DNA from: Ctena decussata
Taxonomy: Eukaryota > Mollusca > Bivalvia > Lucinida > Lucinidae
Direction of reading: 5' to 3'
Length of the DNA stretch: 64,000 bases
NCBI GenBank assembly: GCA_963989385.1
Contig: OZ022508.1
Coordinates: 29,844,166 to 29,908,165 of the forward strand
The position numbers and the translations under genes are program-made. Positions 24,117-35,306 of the stretch are shown in pieces; position 1 is the stretch's first letter; every line of letters starts with the position of its first letter. The notes beneath the pieces are model-generated. The model made no database searches and was not told where the DNA came from. It worked only from the letters and a program-made list of their open reading frames with translations.

Positions 24117-27100
24117 GTACGTATGTCATATTTCCCAGCAAGCACGTGACATCAAAATGACGTTGCACTAACGTCAATGCGACATTATTACATGACGTCG
24201 AAAAGATATCGCACTGACGTCGATGCGACGTAATAATGGCACATGGGCGTCAGTACAACGTCATTTTGACGTCATGTACCCGCAGGGTTGTCTTAAATAT
24301 TTGCCCTCCTAAACCCATTTATGCCCTGTTGATTCAGCTATCCTTTTTCATTGGACACACTGACAGTGACAGGGGATTTTTTTTGTTGGCGTCACAGTGC
24401 ATCTCAAGAGTAACGTGCTACCAAATACATGAGTATTTTACTCTGTTATGCTTACCGCAAGTAATGCAATCGAAGGAATATACGTATATGTAGAAAAATC
24501 ATTAGTGTCCGTGTAGGATAGGGAAATCCCACCAAAGGGTTATAGGAATGTCAGTCAGGCGAGACTTGCCGAGTGCCTGGTGGTAGTTCCGACTTGGAGG
24601 TTAAGTTACCAGGGGCCGTATTCATAAAGCAACTTAAGTCGTTGCTATGCTGTTGCTAAGGGTAAATTTCAATGTTGGAGATTCCCTACAACTATGAAAT
24701 TTGGTCTGGAGGATCAGTCTTTGTAAGACTGTTCCTCCAGAGCAAAATTCATAGTTGTATGGAATCTCCTTTATAGATATTTAGCCTTAGCAACAGCATA
24801 GCAACGACTTAAGTGGCTTTATGAATACGGACCCAGTCCTACATAGCCTGGCTAATAATAGCTATTAGCGAACTTATAAACTCTTAAATCGAATCAAGCT
24901 TCAAGATAGAAAAAAAAAATGTCAACTTGAACGTGAACCTGAGTGATCTGAAATAAATTTTGGGCAGCTCAGTGTGTTTATTGGGTCTCAAAACGGAGTA
25001 TAATATCGTTTGCACCTTCAATATAGCCAGTTAACTCAATGTATTGACTTTTTTTATCTGCCTGAGCACAATATAAAATGAATCTAAGTACACGACTGGA
25101 TTTAGTGACGTTATTATGTTATTATGCTATCAAGCGCCGTCATACTTGCATGCATGTCCGTTTTCTTCATTTAAAACTGATATACATGTATTTGGCAAAA
25201 ATTGAAAATATCATGTTGCTTATATGTGAAAGATATTACAAATAAATGACAGATTATAAGAAACCGTCATGAGTGTCTATGTAGGACAGGGAAATCTCAC
25301 CCGAGGGGATCTGGAATGTTGTATGTATGCGTGAAGATGATTGAAACTCTGACTTACATGTACTTGCTTACACTTTTGCAATGCGCATGATTAAATCTCA
25401 ATACATACAACTTTGAATTTGTAAATATATCCTTCTGTGGATTCAGTGTTGTTATTTGGTGTAATATTAGCGTCACTCTCTCTCTCTCTCTCTATCTCTC
25501 CATGTTTACTGAAAAGTTGTCTACTAAGCATTTAAACCTGAATTTTCGCACAGCCTCTTAATCTACAAAATCAAAGTGAAACTGCTGCAGTGCCACTCTT
25601 TTCAAGTAAAAACCCGCCATGGTGTCGCGGAAACCATTTTTTCTATGTCAGATTGAAATGAGCCGCGACACGAGAAAACCAACAATGTGGTTGTGCGCCC
25701 AGCGCCGACTCAGATCAGCCTGGGCATCCGCCCAGTCTGATCAGAGTCTTCGCTGTCCGCATGGAGGTAGCTTAGACCCTTAGCCACCCATTAAGCGCTT
25801 AGCGAAGAGTCTGAGTCTGCGCTGGACGCACAACCACATTGTTTGTTTTCTCACGTCGCGGCTCAAATGTGTTCACATTGCGCTTGTACCTTGGTCTTTA
25901 ATGCAGCTGTTCGAACTCTGCCTCTACGTCAAAAATGATTATCTACATTGCTGCTATTCGAAAAATTCCTCTAAATTTATTAAATTTTCTTAAGATTGAG
26001 GACAAATTAGCCACCGTTTATTGCAAAACTACAATAATGCCAAGTAGAAGACATTTCTGCCAATTTACCGCATTCGTTCTGTGAGAAGACAGGTTTTCCG
26101 CTTCATAAATAATCCAAAACTTTGTAATTTGGATCTAGATCTTTGGAATTCTTTTAAGGAAGAGACCCCATTTTGTAGCTGAATTACACAGGAGCGATTC
26201 ACATGTATTTGGTAATTATGGAAAGATTAATTTCCCGTTTGAAGACCGAATAAAAAGAAAAGCGCGAGTAGTGATCAGATCTTGCACATAATCCAGACAA
26301 AAACCTGGTAAAAACAAAAATAAGAAAAGAAAAGAAATGTTTATGCTTACTAGTGTCAACAGTTTTGCGCGCCGAAGTATAGTGTTTACCATATAGAAGC
26401 TGCTAGAAATTTTACTTCATTAGGTTCTCTGATACTTTTAGTTTCAACATCTTTGATTGCTACTTAATATGTTAAGCAAATGGGTCGGACCACAAGTTCT
26501 TTCAACATTAGATACGGTCCTCTGATACTTTTCTGACTTAACAATCTTGAGTCCTGGCCCAGAGGTTACATAACTTGAGAATGTTCTCAAACTCAAAATA
26601 AAGCACACTGATTGGCTGCTTCCGAGCACATGTTCGGAAGCAGCCAATCAGTGTGTTTTATTTTGAGAAAGAAAGAACCGACTAAAAATAGCTTCGACTG
26701 AAATCAGACTACCCTAACGCGTGATAGCCGGTTCTGCACCCTGCAGCCATTAATTTCAAGCCCCTACCGGGTTTTTTTGCGTAAGATAATTTCGTACATG
26801 TAATATTTTATTTACGTAAGATAATTTCGATAATATTTTCAGCCATCATTCACTGTTTTATTTGTCGGTTTTGTTGCTTATTTTGACGAGAAATGTGAGG
26901 AACATTTGCAGTGCAAAAACTCCTCGCATAATATGAGCAAACTTGATTTTATGCCTACATTAGACTCACACTGGTCTGGCATTCAACACAGGTAACGAAG
27001 ACAACGTACATGAATCTAGCTTGTTCCGCTCATCAGGATAAGTTTGTTTCAGAAGTATAGTCTCACGGACCATCCGATCCCCGGCTCTTGAAATAGGAAT

Positions 27101-30100
27101 CAAAAGTTTTACTGAATTCATATGCATATTCAAGAAATGCTTGAAAACAATTTTTGGACTACAACGTCTTGGCAACGAATCGGTAAAGAAACTTATTCAA
27201 GCACTGCATTTAAACTAGAAGGAATTTCTTCAAAAATCTGGTCTGACTAAGAGGTATAACGAACTGCCGGGTCCGTAAGAATAATGGTTTGAAATTAATT
27301 TAAGAGATATGCGAAAAAATCAAGTTTTATAGTACGTTGCCTTCGTTGCCTGTGATGAATGCCAGACCAGTGTGAGACTTAACCGACCCTGTTGACCGTT
27401 TGAACAATAGGGTCCTGGAGTGACACATGATACATGTTCATTTAAAAGTTCTTTCTTGTAGGGCGGGCACATATACCGTTGTTCTTGGAGACCACAATAG
27501 AAACGTGGATGAAGGAACTGAACAAACCATTAGTGTGGAAAATATAATAATTGTAAGTAAAAAACCAATATGCACTTACCCATGGTTTTAACTGTTCACG
27601 CTAAATGACTTGCGTTTCAAAAGAAAGTAAGAAAATCAGCTATGCCGCAGGTCTTAAAATCCGAATTTTGTTTCGTTAAGCGCAACGACCTTGCACTAAT
27701 GCCCTTTTGACTATACCAAATGCTATCATTTTATGAAATGAAGCCCTTCACCAGGACACTTCGGGAAACTGACCTCATGGTCAGTTTTTCCGAAGTGTCT
27801 TGTTAACTCTTTCGGCGCCAAAGTCGCAAAAATGCGACTTTGCAAACAGCGTATATCCAGATCAGCCGGCTCTTAAAAGAGCCGTCTGATCAGGATCGAC
27901 ACTGTTTGCCATTCAAATATGAACTTAAAAAGCCTGATTTGATGAAAAATGTCTTTAGATTGTTAAAATTTCCAATTACAAATCTGTCGTCTGATGATTT
28001 GAGCAGACGAAAATTTGTCGTCTGAAAAATTTGGCGCCGAAAGAGTTAAATGACTTCCTTTCATAGACCAATGACAGTTGCCTCAGACTAATATCATTAG
28101 TTTGGGGTAACTGCTAGTTACGACATTGATATCGGCCAAGTATGACTTTAGATTTAAATTGTTTTCTTCATTGGTCTGAAATTATTTTCTTTTGAAACCT
28201 AACATTTTTTACCGTTATAAGCACGTGGTCTTGGCATAGGTTGCCCATCTTGCTAGCACAGACACAAAATCATACCTTTGCCGCTGAGGCGTCATTGACG
28301 TTGATTAATCGCCATTTAAACGTTTGAATGCCTGGTTACCGAAAAGACCATAAGCAATCAGTACAAGGCCAGGCACCAGACGCCGCGTTTTAATGCCGCA
28401 AAACTCAGCGGAACGAATTCATGTCAGTATCCTGCCCTGTCCAATTCGAAGAAGAGATCCCAGTGAATTTGGCTGTTGAATCATCCGTTATCTTTTACGT
28501 ATGGACTGTTGTTGTTCCAAAGCATGTGACCCATCTATCTTTAAGCACAAAATATGCATAACTGATAGAAGTTTTATTCCAAATCCATTTGAGCCGCGAC
28601 ACGACAAAACCAACAATGTGGTTGTGCGCCCTGCGCAGACTCAGATCAGCCTGGGCATCCGCCCAGTCTGATCAGAGTCTTCGCTGTCCGCATGGAGATA
28701 GCTTAGACCCTTAGCTACCTTTTGAGCACTTAACGAAGAGTCTGGTCAAACTGGACGGATGCCCAGGCTGATCTGAGTCTGTGCTGGGCGCACAACCACA
28801 TTGTTGGTTTTCTCGTGTCGCGGCTCATTTGTTGTGCAGATGCTTTCAGTTTATGAAGAACATACTTTGTGCTAGGAAAGCTGTACACAGCAGAGCTCTA
28901 GATAAGAGGGGTATTTGATGATAATTGAGGGATAATTTTCTTTATTTCTCATTGAAACCATATGTTGTGACCCCTCATCTGAACCGGCTCGACGAGACGG
29001 TTCAGATGAGGGTCACAACATATGTTTTTATCCAGATTTAACAAAAATTATCCCTAATTATCACCAAATACTCACTCTTATCTAGGGCTCTGACACAGTA
29101 GTTCCATGTTCATTTACAACTTTTAAAATATCACCTGACCAGTAGCTCAAAGCGTTCGAATAGCTGAATAACGTTTGAGCCACGACATGACAAAATCAAC
29201 AGGTGGCATGTGGGCCCTGCGGCGACTCCGATCAGCCTTGGAATCCACCAGGTCTTCACTTTCCGCATGGCGCTTGCTTAAGCCCCTAGCTACCCTTTAA
29301 GCCCACAGCGAAGTCTCTGACCAGACCGGGCAGATGCTTAGCTGGTCTGAGTCTTCGCGTGGGACACATGCCACTTTATTGGTTTTCTCGTGTTGCAGCA
29401 TTGCAGAACTTGAATGGCGATTTTTCGCTGACGCTTACTAAACGTATTTTGGCTGTTCGAGTACTGGTATTTTGCGGAACGGTACCCGTTCCCTTCCAAA
29501 ACTACCAGCAGCCGGCCATTCTAACTAATACAGTATACGACACCATTATGTGAAGCCGTTTATTTTTGCATTATCATAGTTAATTGGAACTACTTCAAAT
29601 TCTGTTGTTATGAGAATCATTGTGGCATTAGAACTTTATTGAAAGTTTCATTTTTTTTTCTCCAGAAAATAAGCAAAAGCACTGGCAACAAAGACGATCT
29701 TTACAAGTTACATGTTTATTCTACAGAAGGGATGGTTGTTAGCACAACACGCCTTTTCGGCACATATACTGTATACACGATAATTTTCGCGGTGTTCCAT
29801 TTTTTCACACAGAAACCGCGAATATTAAAATCGCGAAATAATTTCCTGTTTCTTACAAAGTATCTTCTGTAGACACAGTGTTCATATATTTTGTTTCTGT
29901 CTGCTTCGATAATTGCTGGTATACTTTTCACTTGAGCCAGTTCTTTCACTAACCTGCGGCAGCCGTGCCGCAGGTTTATGGACGAACTGGCTCAAGTAAA
30001 AAAGAAGTAGTTTTGCTTTTCGCGCATGTTGCTAACCGCGAAAATTAAAAATCGCAAAAATTAATGTTTATGTATTTGACCCTTAACCGCGAAAAGTTGA

Positions 30101-33100
30101 ACCCGCGAAAATTACCGCGTATACGGTATTTAAATAGTTCTGTGTGTTCTTTCCTGACATTTTCAGCACCCGGACTATGACGCAAGCACGCTCGAGAGTG
30201 ACATAGCATTGCTTGAACTATCGTCGAATGCCGACAATTCTGGGAGTGAGGTCGCCAAAATCGGGAGACTAGCGACTGACGCTAACGATGTCACAATTCT
30301 CGACCCAGCTACGAATTGTTATATTACTGGATGGGGATACGAAACCACCAACAATGGTAAAATTTATATATTACATTATTCGATAATAACTTTTCTGAGA
30401 TGAAAATACTCGATATTTCACACGCAAAGATATACATTGCAAACCAGTTTGCTTTCTGCTATTAGTAGTGTCATCATAACGGCTCCTTGTACCACGATGA
30501 AGCGCTTTTAGCGTTAGGGTGTGTGACGACAAAGTAACATCATCTTGAGGTCAGATATGTCGTCACTTTAAAGTCGCAAACAGAGTTCAGTGGTTTAAAT
30601 ACCACGGCTTATGACACAGCCAGTGAAAATAAAAAAGGTTCTGGCATGATAATGTCCATTTGTGGTCTTCATTCAGATTCACCGGGTCAACTAGTCTGAT
30701 CTAGTCTAGTCTATCCCATAACCCAGCCTAGTCTAGTCAAGTCTATTCTATAAGCCAGATGAGTTTTCCAGTGGCTAGCTGACGTTTGACCTTGGGTAAA
30801 CTACTGACTGAAAGACTCTTTCTGTAAATCCAGAAGTAAATTGGTACTTTTGAATCGGGATAAGATATTATCTAAATTGGTACTTTTGAATCGGGATAAG
30901 ATATTATCTTATCCCGATTCAAAAGTACCAATTTACTTCTGGCAGCCAAAGGAGAGGGATGGACCCCGCCTTTTTATGCTGTGCCCAAGATACAGTGGGC
31001 CGCTAGCCCCACTGTCCCAACGGTCACTTTGCTTGGGACTGTTAACTTTGTTCCTACAGTTTCGATTCAATTACGATCAATTTGTTCAATTTAAAACACG
31101 ATCTAAGAGTTTATAGCTATCAGTAGAAAGTCTCTTAAAATCTTACATTAAAACAAATACTAATTCCATCAAACCCATGTCGGTGAACTAATTGATTGGT
31201 CCACCAACAAGGTTTTGATGAAGTTCAGGTTTATTTTTAGTCGTCAGACCTTCATAAACTTTCTTTCGGTAGCTATTGTTACATTGATCCGAGGCTACAA
31301 TAAAGGTGTTTGCTCTAAAAGAAAAGAAGTTGCTTCTACAGAGTCGAATTCTTGGTTTGAACACTATTTTATTCCAGTTTTTTACAACATATTGTACGAA
31401 AGCCTATAATTTGAGACATTTTAAAACAAGAACAAATATAAAGTTCTTGAAATAACGACAAACCAACTCGTTATAACGAGAAACCAAAACAAGAAGCTAG
31501 GATATGATAGAGAGCTTGTGACCTGATTTTTCTTTCACAAAAACAAAGATCAATGTTTTTTCCTGTATGTGTTGGTCAACTTTCAGAATGGAGATCCAAA
31601 TGTTAACCCATCTTCACCTAACCGCGAATGCATTCACCTAAAGACATATACCATTTGAGCCGCGACACGAGAAAACCAACAATGTGGTTGTGCGCCCAGC
31701 GCAGACTCAGATCAGCCTGGGCATCCGCCCAGTCTGATCAGAGTCTTCGCTGTCCGCATGAAGGTAGCTTAGACCCTTAGCTACCTTTTAAGCGCTTAGC
31801 AAAGAGTCTGAACAGACTGGGTGGATACCCAGGCTGATCCGAGTCTGCTATGGGCGCACAACCACATTGTTGGTTTTGTCGTGTCGCGGCTCATTTATTC
31901 GGTTATAAGACGGGAATTCATCGTTCCATAATACCGCAATTATGTAAATCAGCCGTGTAATTCAGTTATAAAGTGGTGTTTCTCTTCCAAAACAATCGGA
32001 AAAATCTAGATCGTCTTACAAGACGGATCTAGATCTTTCAGATGGTTTTTGGGTTTAGCTTTATTGATGCTGTGACACGACAAAACCAATTAAGTGGCAT
32101 GTGCCTCCAGCGAATACTCACTCGGCCTGGGCATCCGCCCAGACTGATCAGAGTCATCACTATCCGCATGGAGCTAGCTTAGACCCTTAGCTATTGTTTA
32201 AGCGCAGAGCAAACACATTGATCAAAATGTGTTACTGCCCAGACTGATCTGAGTCTTCGCTGTACGCAGATGCCACTTTGTTGGTTTGGTCGTGTCGCGG
32301 CTCAAACTTTTGTCCATTACAGGTATCTGGCGACTTGCACCGAAGCTCCAGGAGCTTGAAATCTCCATACTGAATAACACCCGCTGCACGGATGTGATGC
32401 TGGGCTATAACGATCCAACGACAAACATATGCTACGAAGCCCCATTGGCTGCCTCATGTAATGTTAGTTCATTTAATTTAACACATTAATGGCCAATTGG
32501 CAATTCTATTCTTATCAAATGGATATGTCCGTTTGTCAATTAAATAGTGTCCGGTTTAGATCTTTGTATAATTTTGTTTCATTATTTTTGTTTCATTTCA
32601 AGGACGAATACCGATTTATCTTATGCAAGCAGTGTAGACCTGATGAGTCGCCGCGTTTTGCATAGTATGAGCATGTCGCAATCTTCCTTGTTTTCGCTTT
32701 AACATGCTTGTCTGGAGCACTCAGTTAATTACCTGAAAGCGACAGAGGCTGCAATTATGATCACTTTCTGAAAGTTTTTAAGCTAAAGGTAAAGGTTTCC
32801 CATAGCCTAATAGCCGTAGGGGCAGTGGGGGTTAGAGACCCACTGTATCTTGGGCACAGCTGATGAAAGGCGGTGCCCATCCCTCTCCTTTCGCCGCCTT
32901 ATCCTTCCCTGATTCGAAAAAGGTACCCATTTACCGCTGGGTTGACAGAGAGAGTTTTCCAGTCATCGTATGGCGACAGTGAGCCGCGAACTCACGACCT
33001 TACGGTGACTTTCTGCACAATAGCCGAGCCACTCTAACCACTCGACTACGGCGCTCCCTCTTTTTACTTTCTTCATAAATCATTTGTTTTAGTAGAATGA

Positions 33101-34883
33101 AGTATGCTTCCACCATAAATCTGTGCATTACAGCAAAAACAACAGAAAAGTGAATGAACTTAATAAACACAGAATAAAAGTTTTTCGCTTTCTGATAATT
33201 ATTTACGTCCCTCCAGAAATTCTAGATAGTTGATTGTTAACCTAAATGCTGTTGTTTAGACAGCGATAATTTATTAAGGTTTATGAGTCTGGTAAAATTG
33301 TTATATTGCCGTACTCTTGAAGATTAGAAACATTAGTTCCAAAAACAAAAGATTAAAAGTTACGGATCTTGCAGCTTTAACAATTGTAACGAATAATGTT
33401 ATTGTGTCTGTTACGAAACCATAACAGGCATATTGATAATGACCCGCGACATGAGAAAACTAACATAGTGGTCGTGCGCCCAGCGCAGACTCAGAATAAC
33501 ATGGGCATCCGCCCAGTCTGATCTGGCTTTTCACTTTACGCTTAAAGGGTTGCTAAGGTATAAGCGACCTCCATGCGGACAGCCAAGACTCTGATCAGAC
33601 TGTGCGGATGCCAAGATTAATCCAAATAATCGCTGGGCGCACATGCTTTTGTGTTGGTTTTGTCGTGTCGCGGCTTCAATAAGCTGTTTTTCGCTGGAGC
33701 AGATCAGAGTCTAAGCAACCTCAAAGCGAACAGCTAAGACTCTGATCAGACTGGACGGATGCCCGGGCTGATCTGAGTCTGCGCTGGGCGCGCAGCCGCT
33801 TTGTTGGTTTTCTCGTGTCGCGGCTCTTATAGGTTTGGTGTGTAAATATTAAATAAGCAATTTTGGTGAGGCGATATTCATAGCAATAAACTATAATTTA
33901 CAGAAAGTGTCCAGATGAAAGTCTGGCGACTTATGTAAATCTCTATCCCGTATGGCGATAATATTGCATAATATAAAGAGTGAGTTGATATGTCGTTTAC
34001 TTGGGCAACAGTTAGACCCGGTGCCAGGAGTGTGCAACTATGGAAACGTACCGTAGAGTCTCCTGGGGACAGTGTTATGATAATCAACAATGGGAACAAC
34101 AACAACGTTTATGTGACCAATATTAATGAACATGAAAAGTGAACTATTAATAGTCGAATGCACTGCAACAGTCTAACCTTGTTTTGACTAGTGGACTTAT
34201 CCAGCCTTACCATTTGTTGGCCGAGTCCATTTCTAGTTTTAGGGTTTTCAGGTTGCGGTTTTCATTTTCCATTTTCATTGTATTTTGCATCAACATCCCT
34301 GAGAGCAAACTGTACAGACCCTGAACTGAAGCCGCGTTCTGTGGCGTCTGAACAGCGTCTGTACAGTTTGCATAAATCCCAAAAAGCAGGTTCCAGTCTT
34401 GAGAGGGTTAAACAATCTTTGTTGTTTGCTTGTGTCCAAATGTACGCTCTTTCATGCTGCTGCTCATATGAGCCGCGACACGAGAAAACCAACAAAGTGG
34501 TCGTGCGCCCAGCGCAGAATCTGATCAGCCTGGGCATCCGACAAGTTTGATCAGAGTCTTCGCTAAGCGCTTACAGCGTAGCTAAGGGTCTAAGCTACCT
34601 CCATGCGGACAGCAAAGACTTTGATCAGACTGGGCGGATGCCCAGGCTGATCTGAGTCTGCGCTGCCCGCACAACCACTTTGTTAGTTTTGTCGTGTCGC
34701 GGCTCAAACTTTTTTTTTGCTTCATAGGGTGACAGCGGGAGCCCAGTGGTGTGCCGTGTAGACGGTAAATGGACCCTGGTTGGTGTACATTCCTTTAAGC
34801 TGACCTTGGACGGGTGCAGAGGAGGACCCAAGGCAGGAACCAGAGTCTCCCAGTTCAAAACCTGGATCGAGTCAAATATCTAA
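23903..34883 (+). CDS. S1 family serine protease, apparently active (gene 1, whole span of 5 recognised exons)
   Basis: Spliced gene of the chymotrypsin/trypsin (S1) family, which hydrolyses peptide bonds and is normally secreted. Recognised exons are 23903-24116, 27462-27552, 30167-30356, 32323-32462 and 34728-34883; they join in frame into about 262 residues ending at TAA, close to a normal S1 domain plus short propeptide. The triad is intact: His57 (codon 24103-24105, TAAHC), Asp102 (30200-30202, SDIALL) and Ser195 (34734-34736, GDSGSP). Cysteines fit the usual pairs 42-58, 136-201, 168-182 and 191-220. The mature N-terminus is IYNG in place of IVGG and is preceded by Glu, so zymogen cleavage would not be tryptic. 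By my alignment the pocket has Ala189 and Lys216, so trypsin-like specificity is unlikely. The exon with the start codon is not identified. The paralogous gene 2 lies about 12 kb downstream on the same strand. Confidence 0.88.
24134..24292. mobile_element. CCCAGCAAGCAC / GACGT fold-back, 18 bases after a gene 1 exon
   Basis: Begins CCCAGCAAGCACGTGACATC and ends GACGTCATGTACCCGCAGGG, with GCACTGACGTCGATGCGACG inside. It starts about 18 bases downstream of the donor of the catalytic-His exon. Confidence 0.65.
24612..24834. mobile_element. GGGGCCGTATTTATAAA palindrome, copy 2 (gene 1 intron)
   Basis: Same arms as at 12.7 kb: GTTGCTATGCTGTTGCTAAG, GGTCTGGAGGATCAG and complements. Ends GGGGCCGTATTCATAAA and TTATGAATACGGACCC, a compensatory-looking change on both ends. 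Confidence 0.87.
25660..25864. mobile_element. GAGCCGCGAC palindrome, copy 6 (gene 1 intron)
   Basis: Ends perfect; part of the right arm is deleted (goes from GCGAAGAGTCTGA directly to GTCTGCGCTGG). Flanked by AAAT on both sides as a direct repeat, the clearest sign of a 4-base target duplication. Confidence 0.86.
26587..26672. repeat. Perfect-looking hairpin, arms about 38 bases
   Basis: CTCAAACTCAAAATAAAGCA, then GATTGGCTGCTTCCGA, against TCGGAAGCAGCCAATC, then TGTTTTATTTTGAGAAAG; centre GCACATGTTC. Arms differ by few bases, so the palindrome is young or maintained. Confidence 0.7.
26950..27385. repeat. Fold-back, gene 1 intron
   Basis: Ends TAGACTCACACTGGTCTGGC and GCCAGACCAGTGTGAGACTT, with AACGAAGACAACGTAC against GTACGTTGCCTTCGTTGCC further in. 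Spacer has no clear feature. Confidence 0.65.
27462..27552 (+). CDS. Gene 1 exon: barrel strand after the catalytic His
   Basis: Acceptor CTTGTAG ends at 27461 and donor ATT|GTAAGT starts at 27553. It encodes [15 protein letters not shown] followed by [15 protein letters not shown], the typical S1 stretch (VxLGxHxxxxxEGxEQ) between the His loop and the Asp loop. It enters in phase 2 and leaves in phase 0. The exon has 91 bases and no in-frame stop. The acidic, Asn-rich loop resembles the calcium loop of pancreatic-type proteases only loosely. Confidence 0.85.
27803..28049. mobile_element. TTAACTCTTTCGGCGCC element with long terminal inverted repeats (gene 1 intron)
   Basis: 247 bases with perfect 18-base inverted ends TTAACTCTTTCGGCGCCA and TGGCGCCGAAAGAGTTAA. 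Contains an inner hairpin CGGCTCTTAAAAGAGCCG and TCGTCTGATGATTTGAGCAG. TTAA at both ends again suggests TTAA targeting. No ORF. Confidence 0.72.
28591..28826. mobile_element. GAGCCGCGAC palindrome, copy 7 (gene 1 intron)
   Basis: Full-length, 236 bases, nearly complete arm pairing; ATTT on both flanks. Among the best-preserved copies with the 31.7 kb one. Confidence 0.88.
28898..29092. repeat. Near-perfect palindrome between two GAGCCGCGAC copies
   Basis: AGATAAGAGGGGTATTTG against CAAATACTCACTCTTATCT, TGTGACCCCTCATCTGAACC against its complement; centre GGCTCGACGAGACGG. Confidence 0.7.
29177..29400. mobile_element. GAGCCGCGAC palindrome, copy 8, decayed
   Basis: Starts GAGCCACGACATGAC and ends near TCTCGTGTTGCAGC. 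Much more diverged than its neighbour at 28.6 kb. Confidence 0.75.
29768..30128. mobile_element. CGCGGTAATTTTCGCGG fold-back element just upstream of a gene 1 exon
   Basis: Left end ACTGTATACACGATAATTTTC, right end GAAAATTACCGCGTATACGG. The centre is a hairpin with CACTTGAGCCAGTTC and complement around CCTGCGGCAGCCGTGCCGCAGG. Several CGCGAAAAT and complement motifs. Ends about 39 bases before the exon at 30167. Confidence 0.72.
30167..30356 (+). CDS. Gene 1 exon with catalytic Asp
   Basis: Acceptor TTTTCAG ends at 30166 and donor AATG|GTAAAA follows 30356. It starts HPDYDAS, as S1 proteases do before the Asp loop. The catalytic Asp is in SDIALLEL (30200-30202). The exon ends with NCYITGWGY, the conserved Cys136 and GWG motif. 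It enters in phase 0 and leaves in phase 1. A fold-back element ends about 40 bases upstream of the acceptor. Confidence 0.88.
30820..31030 (+). repeat. Palindrome fused to a SINE body fragment
   Basis: AATTGGTACTTTTGAATCGG occurs twice head to tail (about 30840 and 30876), then as its inverse at 30903-30935, making a tight stem. The following stretch (GGAGAGGGATGG, CCCAAGATACAGTGGG) matches the SINE body at 32.8-32.9 kb in the opposite orientation. Confidence 0.6.
31657..31892. mobile_element. GAGCCGCGAC palindrome, copy 9 (gene 1 intron)
   Basis: Full length with intact ends, flanked by ATTT on both sides. Confidence 0.88.
32069..32303. mobile_element. GAGCCGCGAC palindrome, copy 10, abutting an exon
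   Basis: Left end decayed (GCTGTGACACGAC), right end intact (GTCGCGGCTC). The right end lies about 19 bases before the gene 1 exon at 32323, so the branch point for that exon probably falls inside the element. Confidence 0.84.
32323..32462 (+). CDS. Gene 1 exon: C-terminal barrel up to Cys191
   Basis: Acceptor CATTACAG ends at 32322. Encodes [19 protein letters not shown] (Cys168), TNIC (Cys182) and AASCN (Cys191). The donor is AAT|GTTAGT, phase 0, so the next exon begins exactly at GDSGSP. A GAGCCGCGAC-type palindrome ends only about 19 bases before this exon, so the polypyrimidine tract lies between the element and the exon. Confidence 0.87.
32790..33058 (-). mobile_element. tRNA-derived SINE, different family, minus strand
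   Basis: The head on the minus strand starts near 33058 with GCGCCGTAGTCGAGTGGTTA (A box region), with GGTCGTGAGTTCGCGGCTC (B box region) about 60 bases on. The body contains GGAGAGGGATGGGCACC and AAGATACAGTGGGTC. Part of the same body recurs at 30945-31025 on the other strand. Located in the last intron of gene 1. Confidence 0.7.
33441..33676. mobile_element. GAGCCGCGAC palindrome, copy 11
   Basis: Left end GACCCGCGACATGAG, right end GTCGTGTCGCGGC. Arms diverged but still pair. Confidence 0.82.
33697..33826. mobile_element. GAGCCGCGAC palindrome, copy 12, right half only
   Basis: Only the right arm is present, from GAGCAGATCAGAGTC to CTCGTGTCGCGGCTC. It follows copy 11 directly. Confidence 0.8.
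34172..34411. mobile_element. Second copy of the TTAACCC element (gene 1 last intron)
   Basis: Same layout as at 55.6 kb: TTTTGACTAGTGGACTTATC, TCTAGTTTTAGGGTTTTCAG, the hairpin GCAAACTGTACAGACC with complement, and end GAGGGTTAA. The left TTAA has mutated to CTAA. Confidence 0.65.
34470..34705. mobile_element. GAGCCGCGAC palindrome, copy 13, abutting the last exon of gene 1
   Basis: Full length with both ends intact. The right end GTCGCGGCTC lies about 22 bases before the exon at 34728; only AAAC, a T-run and CTTCATAG separate them. Confidence 0.87.
34728..34883 (+). CDS. Gene 1 last exon with catalytic Ser
   Basis: Acceptor CTTCATAG ends at 34727. Encodes [10 protein letters not shown] (Ser195 at 34734-34736), [16 protein letters not shown] (Cys220), [10 protein letters not shown] and the stop at 34881-34883. 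WTLVG and the final W-I helix are family hallmarks. The nearest AATAAA is at about 35013-35018, in repeat-like sequence, so its use is uncertain. A GAGCCGCGAC-type palindrome ends about 22 bases before this exon. Confidence 0.9.
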   Translation, partial: GDSGSPVVCRVDGKWTLVGVHSFKLTLDGCRGGPKAGTRVSQFKTWIESNI

Positions 34884-35306
34884 AAAGTAGACATTTCGTA
34901 GTGACTCGTTTCGTAAATTAATGACATCAATGGGAGAACTACTCCTATAGGAGCAAATTCTTTCCTCTGAGTGTAGACTCACCAATGTTTGGAAGGGATT
35001 CATCGTCCATGGAATAAACAGGAAGTAATTGAAGTTGTCTCCGTTAGCGAAAAATAGAGAAATATCATAGCGGTGTGCCCTTTCACCTTAAGCGAGAAAT
35101 TTTGTAATATTTTCTCGTTTTTTTTTGTTTTTTTTTGAGAAAAATAAAATTTGAGGCATTTTGAAACGAAAATCGTCGTTGTCACTAAATTACTCTTGGT
35201 AAATTTGTAACTCCATTCCTATTTGAAAATTAAATGTTCAAGCGTCTACGACAGTTTGTAAAAATATTACAGTGCTATTCGACTCACACGTATGCGAAGC
35301 ACATTT

